The position numbers were made by a program, and so were the translations under genes. Positions 1 through 10,400 of a stretch of 17,126 bases of DNA are shown here, piece by piece. A model generated the notes under the pieces. The model saw nothing but the letters and a program-made list of their open reading frames with translations. It was not told where the DNA came from and ran no database searches. This DNA is from Thoreauomyces humboldtii (Eukaryota; Chytridiomycota; Chytridiomycetes; Spizellomycetales; Powellomycetaceae): positions 1-17,126 of the forward strand of contig JADGJA010000484.1 of the NCBI GenBank assembly GCA_027596035.1, given 5' to 3'. Within the stretch, counting starts at the first letter, position 1, and every line of letters starts with the position of its first letter.

Positions 1-18
1 CCCCCCCCCCCCCCCCCC
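1..18. repeat. Poly-C homopolymer at the window edge
   Basis: Eighteen consecutive C residues open the window. It may be a genuine homopolymer tract or a contig edge where assembly stopped; the sequence alone cannot tell which. Confidence 0.9.
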
Positions 19-63
19 TACGGCTGACGTGAGGAGGGGATGATAACGGGAAGTGTCAAGAAC

Positions 64-78
64 TAGTAGTAGTAGTAG
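64..78. repeat. (TAG)5 trinucleotide microsatellite
   Basis: Five perfect TAG units lie in the SEC61 upstream region. It is simple-sequence DNA with no function visible. Confidence 0.9.
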
Positions 79-131
79 ACTGACATGGAAAGAGATCAAG
101 ACGAGCGAGGCGGAACGAAGGACGAGAGACA

Positions 132-148
132 AGCAGCAGCAGCAGCAG
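132..148. repeat. (AGC)n trinucleotide microsatellite
   Basis: Five AGC units plus a partial sixth lie in the purine-rich part of the SEC61 upstream region. Confidence 0.9.
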
Positions 149-545
149 GTGCGAAAATGTCAAAAGTGTGAGGGACAGACGGGAAGAGTGTGACAAAAAA
201 GAAGAAACGGAGAGAGGAGGGGAGAGGGTGCGCGCCACACCGCCATCCCAATTTCTCATCAAGGGACAAAACAACGGACAGGGGTTAGGGCTACGCAGGA
301 GTGGGTGGCTGGTCTTGTGATGAAGGCAGGATCGGGAAACGACCCTCTCCCGCTCCCCTTTTGGACTTGTTGGGCCAGCCAGCCCAGCCAGCCCTAGCCT
401 TCCCGAGCCGCCAGTTCCGCCCGCTTCTTCCCCCAAACCGCAGGCCTTGCACGGAGATCCTCCCCCAAGGAATACCCACCGATCCCATTACCTGCAGCAC
501 GCTGTCTCTCCCAACTGCAAGAGAGGTCAATCCTTCCGCATCATC

Positions 546-2437
546 ATGTCTTGTGAGTGCATCGCATCTTCGCTCCCTCTTCGCCTTCTTCTTGCGGTCG
601 GCCGATCCGTCGCGGTCCTGTGCGCGCGAAGCCTACCCCCAGGCACCTTTGCTACTACACGTCATGCTGGCCCCCTTCCTTCCTCCGAATCCTGAGAAAT
701 CCCCGCTCTGACCCATTGCACTTTGCTTCGTTATCATAGTCCGCTTCCTCCATGTGCTGAGGCCCTTCATCGCCCTCATGCCAGAGGTCGCCGCGCCGGA
801 CCGCAAGGTCCAGTTCAAGGAGAAGGTCATGTGGACTGCTATCACCCTCTTCATCTTCCTCGTCTGCTCCCAAATCCCGCTGTTCGGCATCATGTCCTCG
901 GAATCGTCCGATCCAATGTACTGGATGCGCGTCATCATGGCCAGTAACCGAGGAACCCTCATGGAGATGGGAATCACGCCCATCGTCACGTCCGGAATGA
1001 TCATGCAGCTGCTCGCTGGAGCAAACATCATCGAGGTCGACTACTCCCTGAAGGAAGACCGCGCACTGTTTTCCGGAGCCCAGAAACGTAAGATGGAGCT
1101 CCGCCTTTGCTCGGGAAGCAGACGTTCGATGATCTTTCCAATCTCACCGAAACTCCTCGCTCTCCGCGCTCATCCTCAGTCTTCGCCATGGTGATCGCCA
1201 TCGGTCAGGCGACCGTCTCCGTGTGGTCGGGTGTCTACGGTGACCCCAAGGACATCGGACCAGGAATCTCGTTCCTCCTTGTTCTGCAGCTGTGCATCGC
1301 GGCCCTCATCACCATGCTCCTTGACGAGCTTCTCCAAAAGGGTTACGGACTCGGATCTGGAATCTCCCTGTTTATCGCCACGAACATCTGCGAGACCATC
1401 GTGTGGAAAGCTTTCAGCCCCACCACTTACAACACTGGCCGAGGTGAGCCGAGTGGCCGCCAAGAAGTACCATTCGTTACCGTACTTACGATCGTCGTGT
1501 TTCCCAAGGAACCGAATTCGAGGGCGCAGTTGTTGCCTTTTTCCACCTCGTCTTCACCCGTAACGACAAGTTCCGGGCTGTAAAGGAAGCCATGTATCGC
1601 CAGAACCTGCCCAACCTGTCCAACCTGATCGCAACTGTCCTCGTGTTTGCCGTCGTTATCTACCTCCAGGGATTCCGCGTCGAGATCCCAGTCAAGTCGA
1701 ACCGTTACCGTGGTCAGCAGGGCAACTACCCTATCAAGCTCTTCTACACGTCCAACATGCCCATCATGCTCCAGTCGGCTCTTGTATCCAACGTCTTCTT
1801 TATCTCCCAGTTGCTGTACAAGCGCTGGCCTGAGAACCTGCTCGTCCAACTCCTCGGAGTGTGGAAGGTTGGTGGATTCATTTCGCAGATCATCTCTCCT
1901 GCTTCGGGACGAAACTTACCGACCCATCTTGCAGAGCCCTGAAGGAATTCCCCAGGAGTATGCCGCCAGTGGATTCGCCTACTATATCTCGCCGCCACAC
2001 AGTCTCACGAAAGCTCTCCTTGACCCTCTGCATTTTGTCGTCTATGTTACGTTCATGCTCACGGCATGCGCCTTGTTCTCCAAGACCTGGATCGAGGTAT
2101 CTGGTTCGTCCCCCAGGGATGTTGCCCGGCAGCTCAAGGAGCAGCAGCTCGTCATGCGTGGCCACCGCGACAACTCCATGTACAAGGAGCTCAAGCGCAT
2201 CATTCCAACTGCGGCCGCTTTTGGCGGGCTCTGCATCGGAGCCCTCTCGGTGTCGGCCGATCTCCTTGGCGCCATCGGATCCGGAACTGGTATCCTGCTC
2301 GCTGTCACCATCATCTACCAGGTAGGAAGTACCCTTACATTCCTCCGCTGTCTTCTCTTCTTGACCCGTTCTTTATTTTGCAGTATTTCGAGATCTTCAT
2401 CAAGGAGCGACAGGAGGAGGGATCGGCCATGTTCTAA
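546..2437 (+). CDS. SEC61A: Protein translocation channel SEC61 subunit alpha
   Basis: This is the pore-forming subunit of the ER translocon, which moves nascent secretory proteins into the ER and inserts membrane proteins. My exon model is 546-552, 740-1087, 1180-1443, 1509-1867, 1935-2321 and 2384-2437: 1,419 nt, 472 aa, the normal length for the family. The start ATG at 546 has A at -3 and gives MSFRFL..., as expected. Visible family marks are PEVAAPDRK before TM1 (about residues 34-53), [18 protein letters not shown] (TM2/lateral gate), [26 protein letters not shown], and the cytosolic loop [15 protein letters not shown]. The end is the YFEIF tail. All introns are GT-AG; intron 3 uses an AAG acceptor and intron 4 a GTTGGT donor, so these two junctions are the least certain. 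Many C-ending codons suggest strong expression. Confidence 0.96.
553..739 (+). other. SEC61 intron 1, long first intron after a 7-nt coding exon
   Basis: The donor GTGAGT follows ATGTCTT, and the acceptor is ATCATAG. Joining T to TC CGC TTC CTC restores MSFRFL, the expected SEC61 N-terminus. At 187 nt it is about twice the length of any other intron here. Other SEC61 introns are 1088-1179, 1444-1508, 1868-1934 and 2322-2383. Confidence 0.85.
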
Positions 2438-2675
2438 ACGTGGCTTTTGATCAACTGACCCTTCCTTAACTTTCCCGTCTCTTTTTTACCACCTGTTTTT
2501 GACACATTTAATGTTGCTCACATTCAAACCGCTATGTTCCACTGATGTTCCAGGGAGTCTGTCAGCACGCAACTCCAGCTTGTATGAAATGGCAAGCCAC
2601 CCCATCTTCCCTCAAGAGGTCCGCGCAACAAGGTTTCCCGGCGTTACCTGCACGGCGATCCCGAACGATAACGAT
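2438..2675. other. SEC61-COA5 intergenic region
   Basis: These 238 nt must hold the SEC61 3' UTR and the COA5 promoter and leader. I see no AATAAA. The COA5 reading frame stays open upstream through this stretch, with an ATG at 2589, so part of it could be coding if the longer start is used. Confidence 0.5.
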
Positions 2676-2994
2676 ATGCCAACATGCGATCACTTTTATA
2701 AGTCGCTTCTGAAATGCCTCCTGAAGTCTCCGTGCGTCGTCGAACAGGGTCATACGCCAAGAGAATGCCTTAGTCCTGCCTACGACGAGCACAGCGTCTC
2801 CGCCGCGTGCAGACTTGCGCAACGTGCCTATGTAGAATGCAAGCTAGACATCGTACCGTATCTCTGATGCATGAACACCACGAGGCGAGCTTTTGCACAA
2901 CTGATATTTCATCTATCAGATGAACCCGCGAAAACGATTCAGAGGACCGTACGGAGGGAAACCACCGCCAGAAGGGGACGAAGAGGATGACTAG
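2676..2994 (+). CDS. COA5: Cytochrome c oxidase assembly factor COA5/PET191, two exons
   Basis: This is a small twin-CX9C protein of the mitochondrial intermembrane space needed to assemble cytochrome c oxidase (the Pet191 family). The exons are 2676-2852 and 2920-2994, giving 83 aa. Cysteines sit at residues 4, 14, 20, 31, 45 and 55. The spacing CX9C, CX10C, CX9C matches what I recall of human COA5, as does the motif SPCVVEQGHTPREC. Read unspliced, the frame stops at 2865-2867, just past the last Cys. Splicing out 2853-2919 (GTACCG donor, ATCAG acceptor, phase 0) joins CKLDI to MNPRKRFRG, which restores the conserved RKRFRG tail at the register seen in yeast PET191. The acidic end is EGDEEDD. 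I chose the ATG at 2676 because MPTC resembles fungal N-termini. An in-frame ATG at 2589 with a slightly better context would add 29 residues. Confidence 0.9.
2853..2919 (+). other. COA5 intron hiding the C-terminal exon
   Basis: This 67-nt intron has donor GTACCG and acceptor CTATCAG, with CTGAT about 18 nt before the acceptor as a possible branch site. It carries an in-frame TGA, so an unspliced reading gives a truncated protein. Confidence 0.82.
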
Positions 2995-3169
2995 GACTCC
3001 TGCAATGATGGGGAGAAGGAGGAGGGGGGCAAGGACGAGGAAAACAGATGGACGGGTTCAGCATGCCCGGCAAGCTCATCTTGCTCGGCGTATCTCCGTC
3101 AAAGGAATATGTTTCTATCAATAAATACAAGGGAAACGTCCAAAAATTTCGAACCAGTTTCATCGGCAA
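2995..3169. other. Shared 3' region between convergent COA5 and dynein genes
   Basis: Only 175 nt separate the two stop codons. The region holds a plus-strand AATAAA at 3120-3125 and no gene I can support. Confidence 0.6.
3120..3125 (+). terminator. Poly(A) signal AATAAA, probably for COA5
   Basis: A perfect AATAAA lies 126 nt after the COA5 stop codon. Cleavage 10-30 nt downstream would put the COA5 3' end within about 10-40 nt of the dynein stop codon. Confidence 0.6.
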
Positions 3170-4497
3170 TCAATCGTTCAGCTGGAGCAGGCCAGCCACA
3201 CCTACGAGGGAGGGGAAATACCGATGAAATGTCAGAACAGGTTCATGAAAACTGAAAACAGGATGGGTAGACCGAAGTCCGCCTCGCATACCTCTTCGGA
3301 CCCACTGCTCCTCTGGCGCCTTCGTGAGGAAGCGCATCGACATCACGAAGTTAGTACTATGTCTGGAAACAAAGAATACAAAATGTTTGAGCAAAACCGA
3401 TGAATCGCATAAAAGCACTGAACATGAGCTGGGATCTTACCCAGTGGTGGAGAGGGTTCCCCTTCTCGCGCTGGTTTTGTACACTGGACAGTCGTAGGTG
3501 TTCGAGATGTCAAACTTGCTCCTCTCCCCCGGTCGCAACCAGATGATGGGCAACGAGTCGTAGAGCACCCTCGGGTGACTCTCGACGATCGAGTTCTCCT
3601 CCACGTCCCATCGCGCCCCCTCGAGGTAGATCCCGTTGATGTACGCTCCTTCCTCGGGTCGGACACCTGCGCTCCGCGTCGCCGTGACCTGGAACTCGAA
3701 CGCCAGGAGGTCGATCGGGATGGCGTTCTTTCGAGCATAGTTCTGAAGACAGCCTGTCAGGAAGCTCTGGGTGAAGAAGAATCCGCTGAGCCAGAAGACG
3801 ATGGGCTGTCCGTGGTCGATCCAGTTTCGGAAAAATGCGAGACGTTGCAGGAGGTCGTTGAAGTAGCTGGGAAGCGGCTTGATGGACGGGTACGACTTTC
3901 CGGCCCACAGTTTCGGTATTCCTCCCACTAGAATGCTCTGCAGAACGTCCTCGAGCTCTCCCGACATGACCACGAGACCCTTGATGGCCTTCTGGATGTT
4001 CTTGAGACTCTCTCGAACCACCTCGGTGAGGTTTCGGAACCGGATGACCTCCTGAAGGAGGACGGTGTTCATGCTTTCAGAGTACGACACGGGGTACTTT
4101 GTGTTGATCTCGTTGATGTCGAACGCCTCGGGGAGTCTGGCCAGCATGTCGGAAGCGACCTCGGAGATGATCTGCTCGGTCGATCGGGATCCCGCCGAGT
4201 CGGTACGTCCCTGGGTGAGCATGATGGAACCGAAGAAGTTGTCGGTGGCCAGCTGACTCTTCGTGATGTCGGCGTTCTCGTGCAGGTGGAACACCTCGGG
4301 TCGGGTCTCGAGGGGAAGATTCTTGATGTACTCGATCACTCCTTCGTGACTCGTCTTCTCTGGGACGTGGTAAGTTCCCGAGGGCGAGAACTTGAATTTG
4401 TCTTTCTGTATGCTGGGGTTGTAGACTAGGTCTAGGAGCGTCATCAGGCACCGCCTATCTTTGTCGTCGGTTACTCGTCCGCCGTAGTTGCATTGCC
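3170..4497 (-). other. Dynein C-terminal region, exons 17-19
   Basis: Residues 3644-4029. Exon 17 opens with [16 protein letters not shown] and carries [35 protein letters not shown] and [17 protein letters not shown]. Exon 18 (71 nt) gives [11 protein letters not shown]...EEQWVRRG. The last exon (32 nt) supplies VAGLLQLND and the TGA at 3170-3172. The introns are 4498-4569, 3363-3440 and 3202-3291. The -QLND end matches the -CQLN ending typical of these chains, so the C-terminus is complete. Confidence 0.94.
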
Positions 4498-7400
4498 CTA
4501 TTGAGAGAATAAATCGATCCAGTCAGTAAGCAAAAAAAGCGATACCATGTCATTTACAAAAGTGCTTACCGGTCAGGTACGACAGAGCATCATATGGCAC
4601 AGAATCGTACTCGCTCAGGAAGTTTCGAAGTTGTCTCGCTGAGATTCGCAGATCCGTGTCGTTGAATTCGTACGGGATGTTCCAGCCGATGGGACCAAAC
4701 ATCCTCCTTTCCTGGATGATGGCGTGGAAGAAGCACAGTCCGAAAAGCATCTTCTCAAACACCTGCTGCTTGGGCGATCCCTCGTAAAACGTCTTGTCAT
4801 TGAGCGGGTCGCTCGTATACGACTTGTGAAGGTTGGCTCGCAGTCCGGCCGGAGGCTCGTTGGTCATCTTGACACCGTTTTGAAGCAAAGTGACCGGGAA
4901 CTTGTCACTGGGGTACGAGGTCAACCAAAGACGAAAGTCCCTGTGGGTCGTCTCGGGAGCCAGCTCCTCGCAGATCTTCTCGAGGCTCGACATCCAGCTG
5001 ATTGCGAGATGACAGTTTTGAAGGACGACCCAGGATCCAGCCTGGACGCCTGCCGAGATGAGCTTACCTGCGATGGGACCTTGGCCTTGTCCGAGAGAGA
5101 TCGAGTTGAGGCGGTTGCCTCCCATCTTCTTCTCGTCAGCGAACTTCAGGAGGGCGGTCATGGGGTCCGCACCGGGCGACAGCACGAAGATGAGCGGGGA
5201 AATGGGATTGGAGTCCTCGTAACTGCTAGCCAGGTCAAATGGCGGTGGTTCGACGAACTTGTTCCCCATCTTCTCTATGATGAACAGAGTCATTGCAGCG
5301 ATCATCTTGTCGGGTCGGAGCGTTCTTAACACGCAAAGTTTTTGGAACGCCGTGAGAGTGTCCTTCCATTTGCCTGGGAGCGCCAAGCTTTGTGGGGTGG
5401 GACTCTCGAACATTCGCTTCCATTCAGCGATGCTGCCGGCGAACTCTGTATCGAGGCCTGGAAAGCCTGGAAGCATCGACAGCCGACAGATCTCGTTCCA
5501 AGATCGCTCCCCGATCCAAGAGGCATCGGGTCGAGCGGTTTTTGTGCCTGTAATGCCCATACCGCCCGTAAGAAGGAACCGCCATTCGTCAACGTCGATC
5601 TCACCACGGCCGCGCAAAATGGCGACCGTGAGTAGGAAGGAAAATACCAGCTTGTCCTTCTCGAACAGAGATCGACAGACGTTGCGATACAGAGCCTCAG
5701 TAAAGTGGGTGCGAAGGGTTGCGAGACGTGTCTCGAGGTCCGCAGATTTCTCGCTCATACTGATAGTGTTTACGAACAGGTTGATATACCATGTAAGACT
5801 GTATTGGTACATGGGCTCGATGTTGGCAAGGTCGGCGATGCAGAAGAAAAGTAATGAGGAGTAGGTCGCAATCGACTTATACCCGACTCGGATCTCGTCA
5901 ATCGTACGTTCAGTATTCTCGGCGGCGATTTGCTTCTCGTTGATCGTTACTGCCAACGCTTTTGATGACGACAGGATTTGGATACCCGTTTCATCCTCCA
6001 GAATGTTGCCTTCGGACGAGGACAAAACCTCGAGGATCTTAGACTCGGCTGCCTGCAGCTGCTTCTTGTTTTCAGCGCTCTGAATGACCAGTTGCGCCTT
6101 CATTTCCTCGAGTTCTGGCCGTTCCTTCGCGATCACGATACCGAGGAGCTGGTCTTCGAGTCCCTCCGGTGTGATCATGAAGTTGAGCAGCGTCACCTTG
6201 GTCGACAATTCGGGGAGGTAGTGCGGATTGCGAAGCTTTGTCGTCATGTAAAAGCGGAACTCTGGCGAGTACTCGACCGTGCTGTCACCCAAACGGATGC
6301 ACGTCACACCGCCTTGGCGGAACGTTTGCTTGAGAAGCAGCGGTTCAAGCACTGCATCGATTTCCTCCTGGACGTTCTCGAGGAGGACGGGCGTCCCGAA
6401 TTGAATTGCATTCTCGAGCGTGCGGATATAATCCGAGTCGGTGAGCTTGATCACCTGCAAGGATTTTCCTTTCTCCTTGTTCTTGATCCATCGGTTGGCC
6501 TGGCCCTGGGGATCAATCATAAGAGGCCAGCGGTGCGCGTTGGATATCATCACGCCGTTGTCAATGGAAAAGGAATCGTTGGGTAACCCAGTGAGAATCC
6601 ACTCCCGAATCATGATGGGATCTCCCAGTACGCTGGCTAGTTTGATGGCGTCAGTGTCGGAACAGGGTATCTTCTTTTCCTTACACGTGCGTGTCCAGCC
6701 GATCACGCATTCGTCGCGGTACGCTTTAGTGAAGGCTCCGAGGTATGCAACCATGCCACTTGCGACGAGCACGTCTCCAGTCAAGGCAATGTACTGCTTC
6801 TGCAGGTCGGACGCCGTCTGAGTCCAACGATCTTTCTCGTCGCCAAGCGACCCGATCAGCTTCTCTGCTCGAACCAATTGGTTCGACACGGACACGACCT
6901 GCTTCTCGAGGGCGTCCTTTTTGTCTGTCATAGCCTTGAAATTACTCTCAAGGCTTGCCATGCGGTCTTCGACCGCCTTCAGGGCAGATCGTTTCTCATT
7001 GAGCTGAGCCATGACTTCAGCTACCTCGGCTTGGGCTTTTGCGAGCGACTCCCGCTTTGGCGCCACGACCTTTGCAACCCGGTCGTACAGTTCCATGGCG
7101 CGAACCCAGCGACACAGACCCTCGGCAGCGGACGAGGCCTTGGCAACCTTTTCTGGGTTAAATTCTGGGTCATCGATGAACTTCGTGCGTATCACCTTCA
7201 TAATCTTGACGTCGATGTTGTCTTTATCATAGGATTTAAGACTTGGCAGGAACCCAGGATCACCGAGCATTTTCTGCGCTGGGGCCCAGTAACTTTCCTC
7301 TTTTTTCCCACTGGCATCGGCAACCTTGACAGGCTTGACGTCCTTCATTGTGCACACCGCTTCCATAACGAATTTCACGCCCGCAGGAGGACTCTTCATG

Positions 7401-10400
7401 GTCTTAAGCATGTCAATGTCACTCTTCTTGAGCGTGTCCAGGGCAGCGAGAGCTGACTCGAGAGCTGGGACGGCTTCGGCTAGTTGAGCCTCGCAATCTT
7501 CCTTGATAGCGGTGGCCTCGTTTGCCTTCTTGGTAGCCACTTCCTCGTCGGCCTTGACGATCTTTTTTGTGGCCGCGACGTCCACCGACTCCTTCTCGAT
7601 TTGTACCATAATCACGTCCGTCTCCCTCTGGGTAATCACAAGCTGGGGCTGCAACTCCCCAAGATCAATCTGCATCTTTGATACAGCACCTTGCGCGAAA
7701 CTGAGCTTCTCTAGTCCGTTCACATATCGGTCTCTCAGTTTCAGAACGGCAGCTCGCTTGACGCCAAGGAGATCTAGGAACGTCTTGATGAGCATGATGA
7801 AGGACGTGGCGGTCACGTAATTGTGTCGTTTGTGAATGCTTAGGAACTTCTCCGATTGCTTCTTCGTGCTCTCGTGGAGGTACTTGCACATGGCAACTAC
7901 GTTGACTCGTACGCTTTCCTCCATCTCCACCGGCGCCAGGAACTTTTGCGCTACGGCTCCGAGAGCGTCGTCGGGCCAATCTGTGAACCAGTCAATGGTA
8001 CAGCAGTTGATCAGTGACGGAAATTTGCGGAGCCGGTTGCGGAAGGCGTCCCCAACGGGTGACATGCAAAGGCAGATGTGTAGGTTCTCCCGGCATCGTT
8101 CGAGGAAGAACTGAAAGAGGGCAGCCGGTGAGCTGTCTGAGATGCGACCGCCGCGTGTGTCGGCTCGCATCAACTCGAACAGCTCCTGCTTTTCGTCGGC
8201 TGCGAACAAGTTCGGTACTTCTCCCGCGTTAAGCATGTTGTTAATGTCCTCTAGGAAGGACTCCTGCTGACACTGTGTATCGCTAAACAGGAAAATAGTG
8301 GGCTTTCCCGTTCCTCCTGCTGACTTGAAAATCTTTTTGAGATCATCATGCCAGGCTTGAACATTGTAGTTCTTCGAGATCTCGACCTGGAAGACATCGA
8401 ATTCGGCGAGGTAGGCTGCCATGCGGGTCAAACTTTGACGACCGCTTCCGCCGACTCCGACGAGCAGGATGTTGCCTCTCGGCTGCTGCAGCACCCGACT
8501 GATGCGAGAAAGATGTTCGATGGCGAACCGGAACATGACGAGGTTCATGGGTTTCTTGCTGACCATGTTGTACTCTGCAAGACTCTTTTCCATGAACTCA
8601 GTCAGAGCCGCAAGGTCCGTGATTTCGTCGTAGGCCTTGCCCGATGCATCACGAGGGGACAGATACGTTCCGAAAACCAAGCTTCGAAGATCGTCAACTT
8701 CTACGGAGCCATCCTTGTTTGAGTCGTAGGCTTGGAATACACCATCAAACTCCATCTTGAAAGCATCTTTGACAACCTCCTTCTTGGCAAAATCAAAGAA
8801 CCACTTTCGGTCATCGTCGTCTATCAAACGGTCGTAAATGACACGGTAGGCTTCGTGCAGCCAAAGTCGCACCATCTTCCCTTTGTCGGTGATGGTCTCG
8901 GGCTTTGACAGAAGGACTCCTTGCACGATTCGTGCAAAGTCACGCAAGTTGAACGTATAGTGAGATTTTTTCGGGGTAGGCAGGAGATTGAGCATAGCTC
9001 CGCGGTAGATCTGACGGGTTGCCTCCACGATAGACTTTGTCATCTCCGCGATTTCTTTCGCGAAAGGTTGAGAGGTCAAGTGCCAGCTTAGGATAGTTTC
9101 GAAGATCTTTTGTAGAGTTGTATCATCGAAAGCAGTGATGGTTACTGTGTTGAAGTGTCGCAGGAATCGAGAGGTGACAGGGTTGCGTCCGCCGCCTGGT
9201 GGACCCATCGCACCCACGAATTGAATCCCTTCGAACTTCAACAGGACATTCTGGTTGTACCATCCGTCGTGGTCCATCCATTGTCGGAGCAGCTCGATTG
9301 GCGGTTGTGCTCCATACTGCTCGCGAGCTGGCATGTTAAGATCATCCACGAAGATAACAGCTCGTTTGCCCATTGGCGGCCCAAAAACGCCCTTTCGCCG
9401 CTTGTCTAGCTTGGACTCGATGATGTCCTGAGTTTGATTTGCCGTTGTTTGCGCCGAAAAGTTGATGAAACTCGGAATGTATGTTTCTTTCGGCAGTCCG
9501 TTCATCAAGCCGTCTCGGATGTACATAGATTTTCCCGTTCCGGTGGGACCGACAAACAGGACGTGTTTCTGATGCCGAACCAGCAACGAGAGTAGGTATC
9601 CGTATCGAGCTGTGTCAACCGTCGGAACCATGATGTTGTCAACCTTGATTTTCGCCGGAATGGTCCAATCCCGTGGAATCGTATCCAGCCACGTTCGCCA
9701 CGTCCCGCCTTCCGCACGTTCGAAGATGAAATCGTAGATGAACCCTTCAGGGAGCTTCACGTCACTGGTGAAGTCTTTCGGGGGCGTCCCAAGTAGGCTA
9801 CGCAGATGGGCTGAGAACTTCACTCGCCCTCCCTCATCCACGCTGGCTCCAATGGACCAGATGAGTGAAAAAAGGAACGCATTCTGGATGATACTTCCCG
9901 AAATATCCGATCCTACGTTGTCCTTGGTAAAGTCGTCCATGACGCTTTCAAAGATATTGAGTAAAGAGCGGATCATGTTGGCGTCGCTGGTCTCCGACAG
10001 TTCCACGCAGCTCTTTCGCACAAAAGAGAGGCAAGATTTGGCGAGCCAATCGACCATGTGGATCATAACCTTTTTATGGTCTTCCGTCAGCATGCACGTG
10101 TTCATCCAGGAGACAAAGATGGTATCACGCCAGCCGAGTCGTTCCGGTTCGAGATAGATCATGCCACATCTACTAACCGTTGCTGTATAAAGTGTTAGTT
10201 CAGCATCTCTCGCGAAGAGGAATTTCTCATTTATTACCTGGCGAAGCAACGGCAAGATCGCGCACTTCGAATATCAAACTCATCGTCGACGAAAGCTGGA
10301 TGATTTCTCCACTGTTGAGACATAGCTTCTTGTTGTCGTCGAGCACTGTGTTCATATTCTCGATCCAGACGGCGTCAACAGGGCCATCAAAGATCATCCA

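Larger units (their letters stand above)
1..545 (+). promoter_or_regulatory. SEC61 upstream region and 5' leader
   Basis: No convincing gene lies here. The + strand is strongly purine-rich (GA-rich) from about 35 to 235 and then pyrimidine-rich (CT-rich) from about 340 to 545. This fits a promoter followed by a 5' UTR. There is no clear TATA box. A CCAAT pentamer lies at 248-252 and a TGACGTGA octamer at 25-32. A long minus-strand reading frame through this stretch is low-complexity Ser/Leu/Arg/Gly and is not credible as protein. The transcription start cannot be placed from the sequence. Confidence 0.5.

Noticed and set aside
56..436. 126-codon minus-strand open frame upstream of SEC61
   Set aside because: It is low-complexity (Ser/Leu/Thr-rich), created by the GA-rich strand and the TAG microsatellite, with no motif or family resemblance.
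2939..3169. Minus-strand frame of 76 codons just after the dynein stop
   Set aside because: It is 3' UTR sequence immediately behind the TGA, proline-rich from a GA-rich tract on the other strand; no family resemblance.
4724..8722. Many plus-strand open frames of 60-200 codons opposite the dynein
   Set aside because: They are antisense shadows of a conserved, uninterrupted dynein exon and show no independent protein-like features.
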